NCBI GenBank assembly: GCA_002723275.1
Contig: PBNZ01000024.1
Span: forward strand, 149,853-213,852
Length of the DNA: 64,000 nt
Source of the DNA: Planctomycetaceae bacterium
Lineage (GTDB): Bacteria; Planctomycetota; Planctomycetia; Pirellulales; Pirellulaceae
Reading direction: 5' to 3'
How positions within the stretch are numbered: the first letter of the stretch is position 1; every line of letters begins with the position of its first letter. The notes under the pieces were generated by a model, which was given only the letters and a program-made list of their open reading frames with translations, made no database searches and was not told the origin of the DNA. A program made the translations under genes and the position numbers. Below, in pieces: positions 29,146 to 37,615 of this stretch.

Positions 29146-29846
29146 GATAGAGATCCTCGAATGAGTCACTGACGTGAAGGACGACCGAAGTGTTCCTGGC
29201 AGGAATATGATCACTTGTTTGGACCATGAATGATACAGGGGGTGCGAATGAACCTAGCTTTAAACAGACGCAATGTGCTTGCGTTTGGGCTGCAGTTCAT
29301 GATAGCTCGCGAGGGCTTGCGGGCTTGTTTTTTGGGCAAGCGGATCCTCTGCAGATTGCTGAGAAATTCTTTATACTCGATAGCTGGCCATTGACAATTT
29401 CGATCGTTCGAAATACATATAATGTAGCCGAATCGACACCAAATCTTTTTCGATTTCAGCCAGCCAGCAAACTCAATCTAGCTAGCCTCATTAGGGTTTT
29501 CCGCTGGCCCTGGCTCATCGATGTGACCAGGGTTTCTGTTTTAGTCCCGCTTGAGTTTTGCTTTAGCCATGTTCATAAATCGTTATGCCTGGTTCGGCGT
29601 AATCGCAATGAATTCTGCGCTTTCTTGTTATGCGCTTCGCCTTGATGGTCGGGTGTGCCTGGTTTTGATCGCTGCCCTTTCCGATAGGTCTTTCCTGGTT
29701 GAAGAGCATCGACTCAACCGAGGTATTGCTCAAGGTTGCGGTATTCAGGAATAAGAATGATGTCAGACCGCCGCCGAGAATGAGGATTTACCAATGCCTA
29801 ATCGAAATGGCCGAATCAAGAACACATGACGCAAGGAGATTCTTTG
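29146..29846. other. Long divergent intergenic region upstream of the metal-acquisition island
   Basis: About 700 bp. Open frames such as 29226-29645 and 29551-29754 lack domains and look spurious. A promoter-like element sits at 29391-29423. The remainder up to 29846 would be a 400-nt leader; I do not recognise a riboswitch or a Fur-type operator in it. Confidence 0.45.
29391..29423 (+). promoter_or_regulatory. Promoter-like element (TTGACA ... TATAAT)
   Basis: TTGACA at 29391-29396 and TATAAT at 29418-29423 are perfect sigma-70 hexamers, but the 21-nt spacer is too long for a standard promoter. A TACATA 17 nt after TTGACA is an alternative -10. It points toward the island beginning at 29847, over 400 nt downstream. 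Confidence 0.35.
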
Positions 29847-30554
29847 ATGAAATTATACATATACACCATTATCCGATTACTAGTGTTCAGTGTTCTTCTT
29901 TTGACCAGTCAAACTGCAAATGCCCATTTTCCGTGGTTGGTTGTTGAGGGTGGAAAAGCAAACTACTTCTTCGGTGAGGATCCGTCTAACCGCACCTATC
30001 GATTGCCGCCGACCATAGCGAAGGCAGAAATTATGATGCGATCCGGAGCTGATAAATCAGTGGTCGAAACCAAGCTTATCGAGTCAGAGAAGTTCGTCGG
30101 CAAACAATCCGTTAATTCCATTCCAGACAAAGCTGAATTAATGAGCCGGGTTGTTTTTGGTGTCTATAACGGGGCGAAGTTGCAGTACTACACTCAACAT
30201 CTCGGCGGTGTCATGCCCAAGAGTTTTTCTGACTGTAAGCCCATCAAGGATATGAGCCTTCAAGCGCATGCCGTCAATACTGAGAAGGGCGTCGACATTT
30301 ACGTTCTTTGGCAGGGGAAACCGCTGAAGGATGCCGACGTTTCGCTTTACGGTGATGAAGGAAGCCAGGAAGGTGCTGGTGTCACCGGTCAGGATGGGAA
30401 GGTTTCCTTTACTGATGAAGAGGTTGGAAAGGGGATCAACGGAATCATGGTCGGACTCACTCTGACCGAGGATTCAGGGAGCGTTGGTGATCAGGAATAC
30501 GATTCGTCCATGCATTACCTTACCGCCACCTTTGTTGATCCCGAGGACAAGTGA
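29847..30554 (+). CDS. DUF4198-like periplasmic protein, first gene of a metal island
   Basis: ATG 29847 follows AAGGAG with good spacing, so it is preferred over ATG 29826; 235 aa. The signal peptide ends ...QTANA and would leave a mature N-terminus HFPWLVVEGG, starting with histidine. The body is beta-rich (VDIYVLWQGKPLKDADVSLYG, GVTGQDGKVSFTDEE) and ends HYLTATFVDPEDK, as in DUF4198 proteins found beside nickel/cobalt and iron transport genes. An N-terminal His is able to bind metal with its amino group. The next gene starts 75 bp later; DUF4198, DUF2271 and PepSY genes commonly travel together, so a metal-related periplasmic role is the best guess. Confidence 0.8.
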   Translation: MKLYIYTIIRLLVFSVLLLTSQTANAHFPWLVVEGGKANYFFGEDPSNRTYRLPPTIAKAEIMMRSGADKSVVETKLIESEKFVGKQSVNSIPDKAELMSRVVFGVYNGAKLQYYTQHLGGVMPKSFSDCKPIKDMSLQAHAVNTEKGVDIYVLWQGKPLKDADVSLYGDEGSQEGAGVTGQDGKVSFTDEEVGKGINGIMVGLTLTEDSGSVGDQEYDSSMHYLTATFVDPEDK

Positions 30555-30628
30555 GTCTCGGTAAACGACGTTCGTTGAAAAGAACTTTGTTTTTTGGTGC
30601 TTTTGTAAGCTCAGGGGAATTTACCGCG

Positions 30629-33007
30629 ATGAATTTTAAATTTATTAGGGTATTCGCGGCAGCCATTGTGATCCTAGGTCCCACGAACATGTGGAGTCAG
30701 GAATCGAACGCGCCGTCCTTAGCGACATCCACATCGAAGATTCACAAGCCGCTTCCAGAATCCTTGACTTCCTTCGGAGCAGCGGTTGTTGACGATTACC
30801 TTTATGTTTTTAGTGGGCACAGTGGCGTCGCACATGGATTTGGGAAGGATCTGCTAGTAAATCATTTTCGACGGATTCGTTTTGATGACCCACGGGCTGG
30901 TTGGGAAGAGTTGGCGATGCATGATTCTGCCCAGAGTACAGCACTTGTGACTGACGGTGATTTTCTTTACCGGATTGGAGGCCTCTCCTTTCTTGACGGT
31001 GAAGCAGAGGACGAGGTTCTGTTTAATTCCACCTCGTACTTCACGCGTTATGACCGTAACGAGGATAAATGGAGTGAATTGCCGCCGCTTCCGATTCCGC
31101 GTTCCTCGCATGACGCAGCTGTTCTTGAGCGTAAGGTCTACGTCGTAGGGGGGTGGAATTTACAGGGTGATGGATACAGTGATGCGCCTTGGCATGACAA
31201 GATGCACGTATTCGATTTGGATGACCCCGATGCGGGCTGGCAGACATTCGATGGGCCTGGATATAAGTCGCGAGCAATATCGGCGGCAGCGCACCAGGGG
31301 AAGCTCTACGTTGTCGGTGGAATCAGTCCTAAAGGGTTCTTGAGAAAAACATCCGTTTACGATCCTGCCCAAGGAGAATGGACTCAAGGACCTGATTTAT
31401 TCAGTGATAGCTCGATGACCGGCTTTGCCACCAGTATGTTTGCTGTTGGCGGGCATCTGTACTGCACTGGGGTTTCGGGCGTTGTTTATCGTCTATCGAA
31501 TGATGGGAACGCATGGGAAGTTGCCGACCGGCTGCTGTTTCCCAGGATGTTTCTGCGTTTGCTTCCGGTTGGTGTCGACCGCCTTATCGCGGTTGGCGGC
31601 ACGGGGGGCATGATAGGGCGTACCGCTGCGATTGAGTCGCTAACAGTTGATCCGGAGTCGAAAGCGGGTCCGAAAATAGTGTCCTGGTCATTACCCTATT
31701 CAGGAGACGCTAAGCATAGTCAGGCGTTAATTCTGGATGGGACGAAGCTTTATGCTTTTGGTGGAAATAAGAGTTGGGCGCCCCATGACTTCACGCGAGA
31801 TGCCTTTGTCAAACAGGCGTTTGTATTCGATATTCCGAACCAGAAAGTTGATCAGTTGCCCGAGATGCCAATCCCCGTACAAAGTGGTGCTGGCGCAATT
31901 AATCGCCACAACAGCGAGTATAAGACCCTTGTGGTAGCGGGCGGGATGAATCATGAATTGTCCGGCTTTTCGGCCATCAAAAACATTCTTGAGTTCGACC
32001 CAAATCTCGAACAATGGTCGGAATCTGAAATTTCGCTGCCTGCGCCTCGCGCAATGTCAGCGGCTGTTCGGTTTGACGATGCCCTTTGGATTTTCGGGGG
32101 GAGTGATGCTGGTTTGGGGAGCGAGCTTTGCCAAACCGTCTTGCATTGGTGGGGGGATCAGACAGCCGCTGCTCCCTTGCCGGGCATCAAATTGCCACAT
32201 GAACGACGTTCCTTCGGTGGAGCAGTAATTGGTGATGAATTCTTCATGATTGGCGGCCTTGGCGAACAGATGAGTATCGAAACAAGCGTCGATGTTTTCG
32301 ATATGAAGAATCGCACTTGGCGAGAAGCAAGTTCACCGGCAGCCTCGCGATTGTTTCCGAGCGTTGCAGTTGATGGAAAGAAACTTTATTTGTTTGGCGG
32401 TTTCAGCAATACCGATGGGATCTTCTCGGAATGTGAATCGCTTGAAATGTATGACAGTGAGACAAACGCTTGGAAGACTGTGGCTGAATCAATCGACGGA
32501 GTCGATGCATCCATGAGACTCTTTAATCTTGCCGGCCGTTTGCTCTTTTTTGGCGTTGACCGCCAAGAGGATCAGCGAGTTAATTTTGTGTTGTTTGACC
32601 CTGATCCGACCGTAATGCCTGACCAAGTGGCGGCCATGAATTTCATGAGTCGGAGCCGCGGCGGCGACGCGGAACGGAACGCAAAATCGCTGATGCGACG
32701 TGATACAGACAAGGACGGCCTTCTAAGTCGAGAGGAACTTGGGAAACGGATGAAAGAGATCTTTGATGCTGCCGATGCCAATGAAGATCAAAGAGTCAGC
32801 TTTCAAGAATTACTGACCAAATTAGAAGCAGATGAAGCAGCGGCCGCGGTTAAAGCCGATGCGGAATCGGAAGAGCAGGAAACGATTGTCGAGCCTGCTC
32901 CATCTAACTCCGATCAGCCTAATTCCGATCAGCCAAGCGAGTCTAAGGAGGCAGGGGGATCAGATAAAGCTGATTCCAAGCAGGCATCTGATGAGGAATC
33001 AAAGTGA
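30629..33007 (+). CDS. Secreted Kelch-repeat protein with C-terminal EF-hand pair
   Basis: Start ATG 30629 follows AGGGGAA; the frame is open to 30551 but that leader has no signal character. 792 aa. After a signal peptide come repeated Kelch blades with the double-Gly hallmark (KVYVVGGWNLQGDG, KLYVVGGISPKGF, LWIFGGSDAG, KLYLFGGFSN), probably two propellers. A C-terminal EF-hand pair follows: DTDKDGLLSREE and DANEDQRVSFQE, both with canonical Ca2+ ligands. The tail is low-complexity and Glu/Ser/Asp-rich, including a short SDQPNSDQP repeat. It is in the metal island between the DUF4198 and DUF2271 genes; a calcium-dependent scaffold is a plausible role. Confidence 0.85.
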   Translation: MNFKFIRVFAAAIVILGPTNMWSQESNAPSLATSTSKIHKPLPESLTSFGAAVVDDYLYVFSGHSGVAHGFGKDLLVNHFRRIRFDDPRAGWEELAMHDSAQSTALVTDGDFLYRIGGLSFLDGEAEDEVLFNSTSYFTRYDRNEDKWSELPPLPIPRSSHDAAVLERKVYVVGGWNLQGDGYSDAPWHDKMHVFDLDDPDAGWQTFDGPGYKSRAISAAAHQGKLYVVGGISPKGFLRKTSVYDPAQGEWTQGPDLFSDSSMTGFATSMFAVGGHLYCTGVSGVVYRLSNDGNAWEVADRLLFPRMFLRLLPVGVDRLIAVGGTGGMIGRTAAIESLTVDPESKAGPKIVSWSLPYSGDAKHSQALILDGTKLYAFGGNKSWAPHDFTRDAFVKQAFVFDIPNQKVDQLPEMPIPVQSGAGAINRHNSEYKTLVVAGGMNHELSGFSAIKNILEFDPNLEQWSESEISLPAPRAMSAAVRFDDALWIFGGSDAGLGSELCQTVLHWWGDQTAAAPLPGIKLPHERRSFGGAVIGDEFFMIGGLGEQMSIETSVDVFDMKNRTWREASSPAASRLFPSVAVDGKKLYLFGGFSNTDGIFSECESLEMYDSETNAWKTVAESIDGVDASMRLFNLAGRLLFFGVDRQEDQRVNFVLFDPDPTVMPDQVAAMNFMSRSRGGDAERNAKSLMRRDTDKDGLLSREELGKRMKEIFDAADANEDQRVSFQELLTKLEADEAAAAVKADAESEEQETIVEPAPSNSDQPNSDQPSESKEAGGSDKADSKQASDEESK

Positions 33008-33257
33008 TGCTCGAGCGTCTTCGGGCATCAGAAAACGTGTGCCGGGCTGAATAAGAACCAGGCATGACAGCTTGTTCAGAGGCCCCATCGAAACATTTGA
33101 CGTAGTTCGAGATCGTTCGGTTCCTCAGGAATCGATTATTGGAGAGAGAAACGGTAAGTAAGTAGACATGGTGCCTGTTGCCCCGTCTGGATACGCCAGG
33201 ACAGCTTTGTTATTTCGTTAGGCCAGCCAAGAATTAAAAAAGTAAGGATGATTTTCG

Positions 33258-33857
33258 ATGCGATGGTTTCTGCTGATCAGTGTTCTGCTCTTCACTGTCA
33301 TGACCGCTATTTCTCCCTCGGATCCTTTCCTGAATGGTCTTCTCGCCAAGGATGTTGTGACAGGTGATGACAAATCAGCGGCAACCAAGGCAGGGTTGCA
33401 CGTTTGGTTTTCTCTCGACCGACCGAAGGGCGGGCTGTATCGTCGACCCTATCTTGCTGTCTGGTTGGAGGATGAAGACGGTTTCCCTGTGAAAACAGGC
33501 GTGCTCTGGCTGCAAACAGATCAGCCTGGTCCGCGATGGCATCGTGATCTGACTCGTTGGTATAGAAATGATCGTATGCGTAAATTGGTTGAGAACATTG
33601 ATCTAATCGATGGTGTGTCGGGTGCAACTCGCGGCCCGGGCGACTATCAAGCGCACTTCGATGGTACCGATAATGCTGGAAACCAGCTGCCGACCGGAAG
33701 TTATACGCTTTGCTTGGAGGCTGCTCGTGAGCATGGTACTTATAAGATTATCCGTAAAAAAATTCAGTGGGGTGCGGAGGGGATCGCCAGAAGAAATCTC
33801 AAGGGAAACGTCGAGATCCCAAGGGCGTCTTATCAATTCATTCCCCTCCAGCAATAG
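33258..33857 (+). CDS. DUF2271 family periplasmic protein
   Basis: 199 aa with a signal peptide (MRWFLLISVLLFTVMTAISP). Features of DUF2271 are RRPYLAVWLEDEDGFPVKT, RWHRDLTRWYRND, DGVSGATRGPGDYQAHFDG and GSYTLCLEAAREHGTYKI. The family is often encoded with PepSY membrane proteins and FMN-binding partners in iron-related loci, and the VSGAT segment recalls the flavinylation-type SGAT motif of FMN-binding proteins. Here the PepSY gene starts 18 bp downstream. Inference: part of a periplasmic redox step for metal uptake. Confidence 0.8.
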   Translation: MRWFLLISVLLFTVMTAISPSDPFLNGLLAKDVVTGDDKSAATKAGLHVWFSLDRPKGGLYRRPYLAVWLEDEDGFPVKTGVLWLQTDQPGPRWHRDLTRWYRNDRMRKLVENIDLIDGVSGATRGPGDYQAHFDGTDNAGNQLPTGSYTLCLEAAREHGTYKIIRKKIQWGAEGIARRNLKGNVEIPRASYQFIPLQQ

Positions 33858-33875
33858 GCGTTCTTGACGGACAGC

Positions 33876-34496
33876 ATGACCTCGATAAGAAACGATTCCG
33901 GCTTCCGGAAAGATTGGTATAGGAAAAGCGCGAGTGCTTTTCGCTGGCTACACATTTATCTTTCGATGCTCGGATTCGGAGCCATTTTGTTCTTCGCCGT
34001 GACGGGCATCACGCTCAATCATCCCACATGGCTTGGCGGAAGCGAACAGCATGTTGAAGATTTGAGTGGAGAATTCTCCGTTGAATGGTTGCAAAACGAT
34101 CCAGGTGACTTGGAGATTGCAGAGACACTGCGTGAGCGACATCGACTGAAAGGGCGGGTGAAAGAGTTTGAGAGCGACGAATACGAATACATGTTGGTCT
34201 ACAAGAGCCCTGGATATGCAGCTGATGTCTTTATCGATCGGGAAACTGGCAAGTATAGTTTGACGGTCAGTTCTTCCAATCTTGTCGCTGTCATGAATGA
34301 TCTGCACAAAGGTCGCGATAGTGGTCCTGTCTGGAACGTTTTGGTGATTGACGGTTCAGCAGTGTTGATGTTGCTGTTTTCCCTCTCCGGTTTTGCCCTC
34401 TTGCTCTATATCAAGCGTCATCGAAGGACCGGTTTAATTACTGCGGTGGTCGGAACACTTCTGATATTCGGAGTCTGGATCTGGTGGACTCCTTGA
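33876..34496 (+). CDS. PepSY-associated transmembrane protein
   Basis: 206 aa from ATG 33876 (a TTG at 33864 is also in frame). It has three predicted membrane helices: residues about 22-42 (LSMLGFGAILFFAVTGITLN), about 150-170 (VLVIDGSAVLMLLFSLSGFA) and about 185-205 (GLITAVVGTLLIFGVWIWW), with conserved His residues near the first helix (WLHIYL) and at HKGRD, as in PepSY proteins where they may bind haem. The periplasmic loop holds the PepSY fold (DEYEYMLVYKSPGYAADVF). Located after DUF2271, it is probably a membrane reductase component of the metal system. Confidence 0.85.
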   Translation: MTSIRNDSGFRKDWYRKSASAFRWLHIYLSMLGFGAILFFAVTGITLNHPTWLGGSEQHVEDLSGEFSVEWLQNDPGDLEIAETLRERHRLKGRVKEFESDEYEYMLVYKSPGYAADVFIDRETGKYSLTVSSSNLVAVMNDLHKGRDSGPVWNVLVIDGSAVLMLLFSLSGFALLLYIKRHRRTGLITAVVGTLLIFGVWIWWTP

Positions 34497-34938
34497 GTCG
34501 ACTGCCTTGCCTGTGCTCAAGGGCCCGGTCCAGCTTCTAGTATCCTCTATGATCCAATTTGGATGAATGAAGATCTCCCGGGCTTTGAGCGGCTCATGAG
34601 GCATGAGCCGCTGAACTGCCGGCCAGTCGGTAAGGGGTGAGACAATGTCTGAATGGTGATGATTCAGCAGCATCTAGAACGGTGAAGGAAGCCAGGTTCA
34701 GGACGGTGAAATTTTGCAAGTAGTCTTTTATTTTTCGGGCTTCGTGAGATACTTGTTGACACCAAATCTCAGTAGAGGCGCTTGCGGAATTTTCAGGCAG
34801 ACGCCACGAGATTAGATTTGATGTTAGTCATCCAGGCAAGCGAGCGAGTTCCGATGAACTTGGTGAAGCCAGCCATCGAATCCGTGACCAGGTGTTGCGG
34901 TTTCAATCGTTAACCCGGAACCAAAGGAGCTTTCTTCT
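34497..34938. other. Intergenic region between PepSY and ABC importer genes
   Basis: About 440 bp. It contains the 11-bp perfect hairpin at 34588-34612 and probably a promoter for the ABC importer. A TTGACA-containing stretch near 34748 is a possible -35. I see no clear Fur, Zur or MntR operator palindrome. Confidence 0.4.
34588..34612. terminator. Perfect hairpin, possible transcription end
   Basis: AGCGGCTCATG and CATGAGCCGCT form 11 perfect pairs with loop AGG. It lies 92 bp after the PepSY gene. No T-run follows, so it could be a terminator of uncertain type, an RNA structure or an operator. Confidence 0.4.
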
Positions 34939-35916
34939 ATGTCAGGCTTATCGGCTTTGAAACAGCATTTTTTCTTCATGAGCGTGCTCTCTTTGAGCGT
35001 TTTGGTGGGTTGTAAACAGGAGGGTACCGGGCCGGCCGGAGCTGACTCGTCGGCCGCAGCGAACAGCCAAGCTTGGGTGGCCACAACGGGACACATTGCT
35101 GACGCACTCCGGAAGATTTCGGCAGGTACCAATGTTGATATCAAATTGCTGTGTGGTCCTGGGGTCGACCCGCACTCGTATAGTGCCAGTACGAACGATG
35201 TCCAAGCGATTGCGGACGCCAATGCGGTTTTTTTCAATGGGTTTCACCTTGAGGCACGATTGCACGATTTATTGGAGCACCAGTTTGGTGACAAGTCATG
35301 GGCGATGGCGACTGCCTTTCCAGCCGATGCGAGGTTAGATTGGGTGGAAGACGGCCAAGTCGATCCCGAAGCGCCTTTTGATCCCCATATTTGGAATCAC
35401 CTTCCGGGGTGGTCTGAATGTGTTGCCGGTTTGATCGCAAAAGTTTGTGAAGTGGATCCCGAAAATGCGGAAATCTATAAGAAGAATGGTCTCGCGTATA
35501 TCGATGAGATCATGGCAGCCCATCAGAAGGCCGTCGAAGAGTTCGAGCCCATACCTCAAGAGCAACGAGTCCTGGTGAGTGCTCACGACGCGTTCAACTA
35601 TTTTGCAAAAGTATATGGTTTTGATTCCATTGCTGTCCTAGGAATTGGCAACGACGCTGAGGCAGATGTAAAGACGATTCGTGAAGTCGCCAAAACCGTC
35701 TGTGATCGTAAGGTGCCTGTGATTTTTCTCGAAAATATCACGAACCCCAAAGTGACGGCTGCTTTGCAGGAAGCCTGTTCGGCTCAGGATTGGCAGGTCA
35801 AAATCGCAGATCAGCCACTCTATTCAGATGACTTGGGGGTAGAGCCACCCACGGATACGTATTTAGGCGCGTTCACGACGAACGTCGAACTTATTTCAAA
35901 ATCGCTCAATCAATAA
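34939..35916 (+). CDS. Metal ABC transporter substrate-binding lipoprotein (Mn/Zn/Fe type, cluster A-I)
   Basis: 325 aa. A lipoprotein signal (FFFMSVLSLSVLVGCK, lipobox VLVGC) is followed by metal ligands of the ZnuA/MntA family: DPHSYSASTNDV, FDPHIWNHLP, a Glu at VIFLENITNP and an Asp at YSDDLGVEP. A His-His-Glu-Asp set is the arrangement known for Mn/Fe-binding members such as PsaA and MntC, whereas Zn proteins usually have a third His. It lacks the His-rich loop of zinc binders. So manganese or iron is more likely than zinc. It heads a four-gene transporter operon. Confidence 0.9.
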   Translation: MSGLSALKQHFFFMSVLSLSVLVGCKQEGTGPAGADSSAAANSQAWVATTGHIADALRKISAGTNVDIKLLCGPGVDPHSYSASTNDVQAIADANAVFFNGFHLEARLHDLLEHQFGDKSWAMATAFPADARLDWVEDGQVDPEAPFDPHIWNHLPGWSECVAGLIAKVCEVDPENAEIYKKNGLAYIDEIMAAHQKAVEEFEPIPQEQRVLVSAHDAFNYFAKVYGFDSIAVLGIGNDAEADVKTIREVAKTVCDRKVPVIFLENITNPKVTAALQEACSAQDWQVKIADQPLYSDDLGVEPPTDTYLGAFTTNVELISKSLNQ

Positions 35917-35964
35917 GTTGATTGGCAATAATTTGATAGGCAATAAGCGGATTGGCCAGGCCCC

Positions 35965-36735
35965 ATGGAAACTGCAATCAAGACGCACGGTCTGACGGTT
36001 TCCTATGGGGTCAATATGGCGTTATGGAATGTTTCGACGCAGATACCCGCGCAGCAGATTAGCGCCATCATTGGCCCGAACGGCGCCGGTAAAAGCACCC
36101 TTCTCAAAGCCATTCTGGGTATGGTGCCGACGCTCTCCGGTGAGATTGAGGTAACGGGAGCCGGAGGCACCGCGGCTAAGCAGCATCAATTCCTCGCTTC
36201 ACAAATCGGTTATGTGCCACAACGCAATAGCGTGGACTGGGATTTTCCGATCACTGTACTCGATCTTGTATTGATGGGAACTTACGGACGACTAAAGTGG
36301 TTTCAGCGGCCGGGCGAAAAGGAACGCGCTGATGCTTACGCGGCATTAACTGAGGTCCAGATGCAGGAATTTGCTGGTCGGCAGATTGGGCAACTATCCG
36401 GTGGGCAGCAACAACGCGTATTTTTAGCGCGGGCATTCGTGCAACAGGCATCGATCTATCTTCTTGATGAACCTTTCGCTGGAGTCGATGCAACGACTGA
36501 AAAGATGATTGTTGATATTCTGCACGGGCTGCGCGATGCCGGGAAGACTGTCTCGCTTGTCCATCACGATTTGACCACCGTGAGTCGTTACTTTGATCAC
36601 GTTATCTTATTGAACAAGCAGCTCGTAGCGAGTGGTCCTACTCGATCGACTTTTACGTCAGAGCACATTCAGGCGACTTACGGGGTGCATGGTATGCAAA
36701 TCGGTGGTTTTTCCGAGGACGCGACCGATGCTTGA
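35965..36735 (+). CDS. Metal ABC transporter ATPase
   Basis: 256 aa. Walker A is GPNGAGKSTLLKA, the signature motif is LSGGQQQRVFLARA, Walker B is IYLLDEPFAGVD and the H-loop is SLVHHDL. It is a full-length cytoplasmic ATPase of the ZnuC/MntB family that pairs with the two permeases downstream. The last codons overlap the next gene by 8 bp (ATG 36728), a sign of translational coupling. Confidence 0.95.
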   Translation: METAIKTHGLTVSYGVNMALWNVSTQIPAQQISAIIGPNGAGKSTLLKAILGMVPTLSGEIEVTGAGGTAAKQHQFLASQIGYVPQRNSVDWDFPITVLDLVLMGTYGRLKWFQRPGEKERADAYAALTEVQMQEFAGRQIGQLSGGQQQRVFLARAFVQQASIYLLDEPFAGVDATTEKMIVDILHGLRDAGKTVSLVHHDLTTVSRYFDHVILLNKQLVASGPTRSTFTSEHIQATYGVHGMQIGGFSEDATDA

Positions 36736-37615
36736 ATTGCTGACCGATTACACTGTCCAGCTCGTTGTTTTGAGCAGTGCGGTTACCGGAGCGACCAGTG
36801 GAGCCCTGGGGTGCTTTGCCTATTTGCGGCGCCAGAGTCTGGTGGGTGACGTGATCTCTCATTCCTCAATCCTCGGAATCGTTGGTTTCTTCTGGTTATG
36901 GTTCGTCCTGACGGGCGACGGAAACAAATCGTTGTGGCTTTTGATTCCCGGAGCCATGGTCGCGTCAATTGCAGCCATGATACTGACCCAGTGGATTACG
37001 AATTCCACCAAGATCAAAGCCGACGCGAGTTTGGGCGTTATGTTGGCAATCTTCTTTGGAACGGGGCTGACGCTCTTGCGTTGGATACAGCGCTCCTCCA
37101 ATCCCATTCCGGGGCAGGCAGGGTTGGAAGATTACCTGTTCGGGATGGCTGCAGCCACGACACTCTCTGACTTTTGGATGATTGGAATATTGACGGTTGT
37201 TTCTTCCGTTTGTCTATTCGTTTGCTGGTATCGTCTGAAGTTATTAACCTTTGATCCCGGGTATGCAGCCGGTTTGGGGTTATCGGTTGGACGTTGGGAA
37301 TTGCTCTTGTTGTCCTTGCTGGTGATCGGCATCGTGATTGGCCTACAAATCGCCGGTGTTGTGCTGATGGTTGCACTTCTGATTGCTCCGGCCAGTGCAG
37401 CGCGGCAATGGACGAATTCACTTGGGAAAATGATTTTGTTGGCCGGCTTATTGGGTGGCGGTTGTGCTGCAAGCGGTGCTTTTATGAGTGCGGTCAGAAA
37501 AGGTCTGCCCACCGGGCCTGCGATCGTCGTCTGTTTAACGTTGGTCGTACTCGTTTCCGTCCTTTTTGCACCTGGGCGAGGTGTGTTATCACGGAGGCGA
37601 ACTCTTGTCACTTGA
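36728..37615 (+). CDS. Metal ABC transporter permease 1
   Basis: 295 aa from ATG 36728 inside the end of the ATPase gene; an earlier frame opening at 36632 overlaps the ATPase and is rejected. It has about eight membrane helices of the ABC-3 family, with SSAVTGATSGALGCFAYLRR, GDVISHSSILGIVGFFW and GAAFMS-type landmarks near the C-terminus. It ends RRRTLVT. Its stop overlaps the next permease, which starts at TTG 37605. Two different permease subunits in one operon resemble MntABCD-type importers, where the channel is a heterodimer. Confidence 0.9.
   Translation: MLELLTDYTVQLVVLSSAVTGATSGALGCFAYLRRQSLVGDVISHSSILGIVGFFWLWFVLTGDGNKSLWLLIPGAMVASIAAMILTQWITNSTKIKADASLGVMLAIFFGTGLTLLRWIQRSSNPIPGQAGLEDYLFGMAAATTLSDFWMIGILTVVSSVCLFVCWYRLKLLTFDPGYAAGLGLSVGRWELLLLSLLVIGIVIGLQIAGVVLMVALLIAPASAARQWTNSLGKMILLAGLLGGGCAASGAFMSAVRKGLPTGPAIVVCLTLVVLVSVLFAPGRGVLSRRRTLVT

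Noticed and set aside
29226-29754. Plus-strand frames in the gap before the metal island
   Set aside because: They have no domain, no ribosome-binding site and overlap a promoter-like element; kept as intergenic.
34494-34643. Open frame of about 49 codons after the PepSY stop TGA
   Set aside because: The gene ends with a typical membrane-anchor end (WIWWTP), the extra codons have no homologous look and include a perfect DNA hairpin (34588-34612); no SECIS-like element stands near the TGA.
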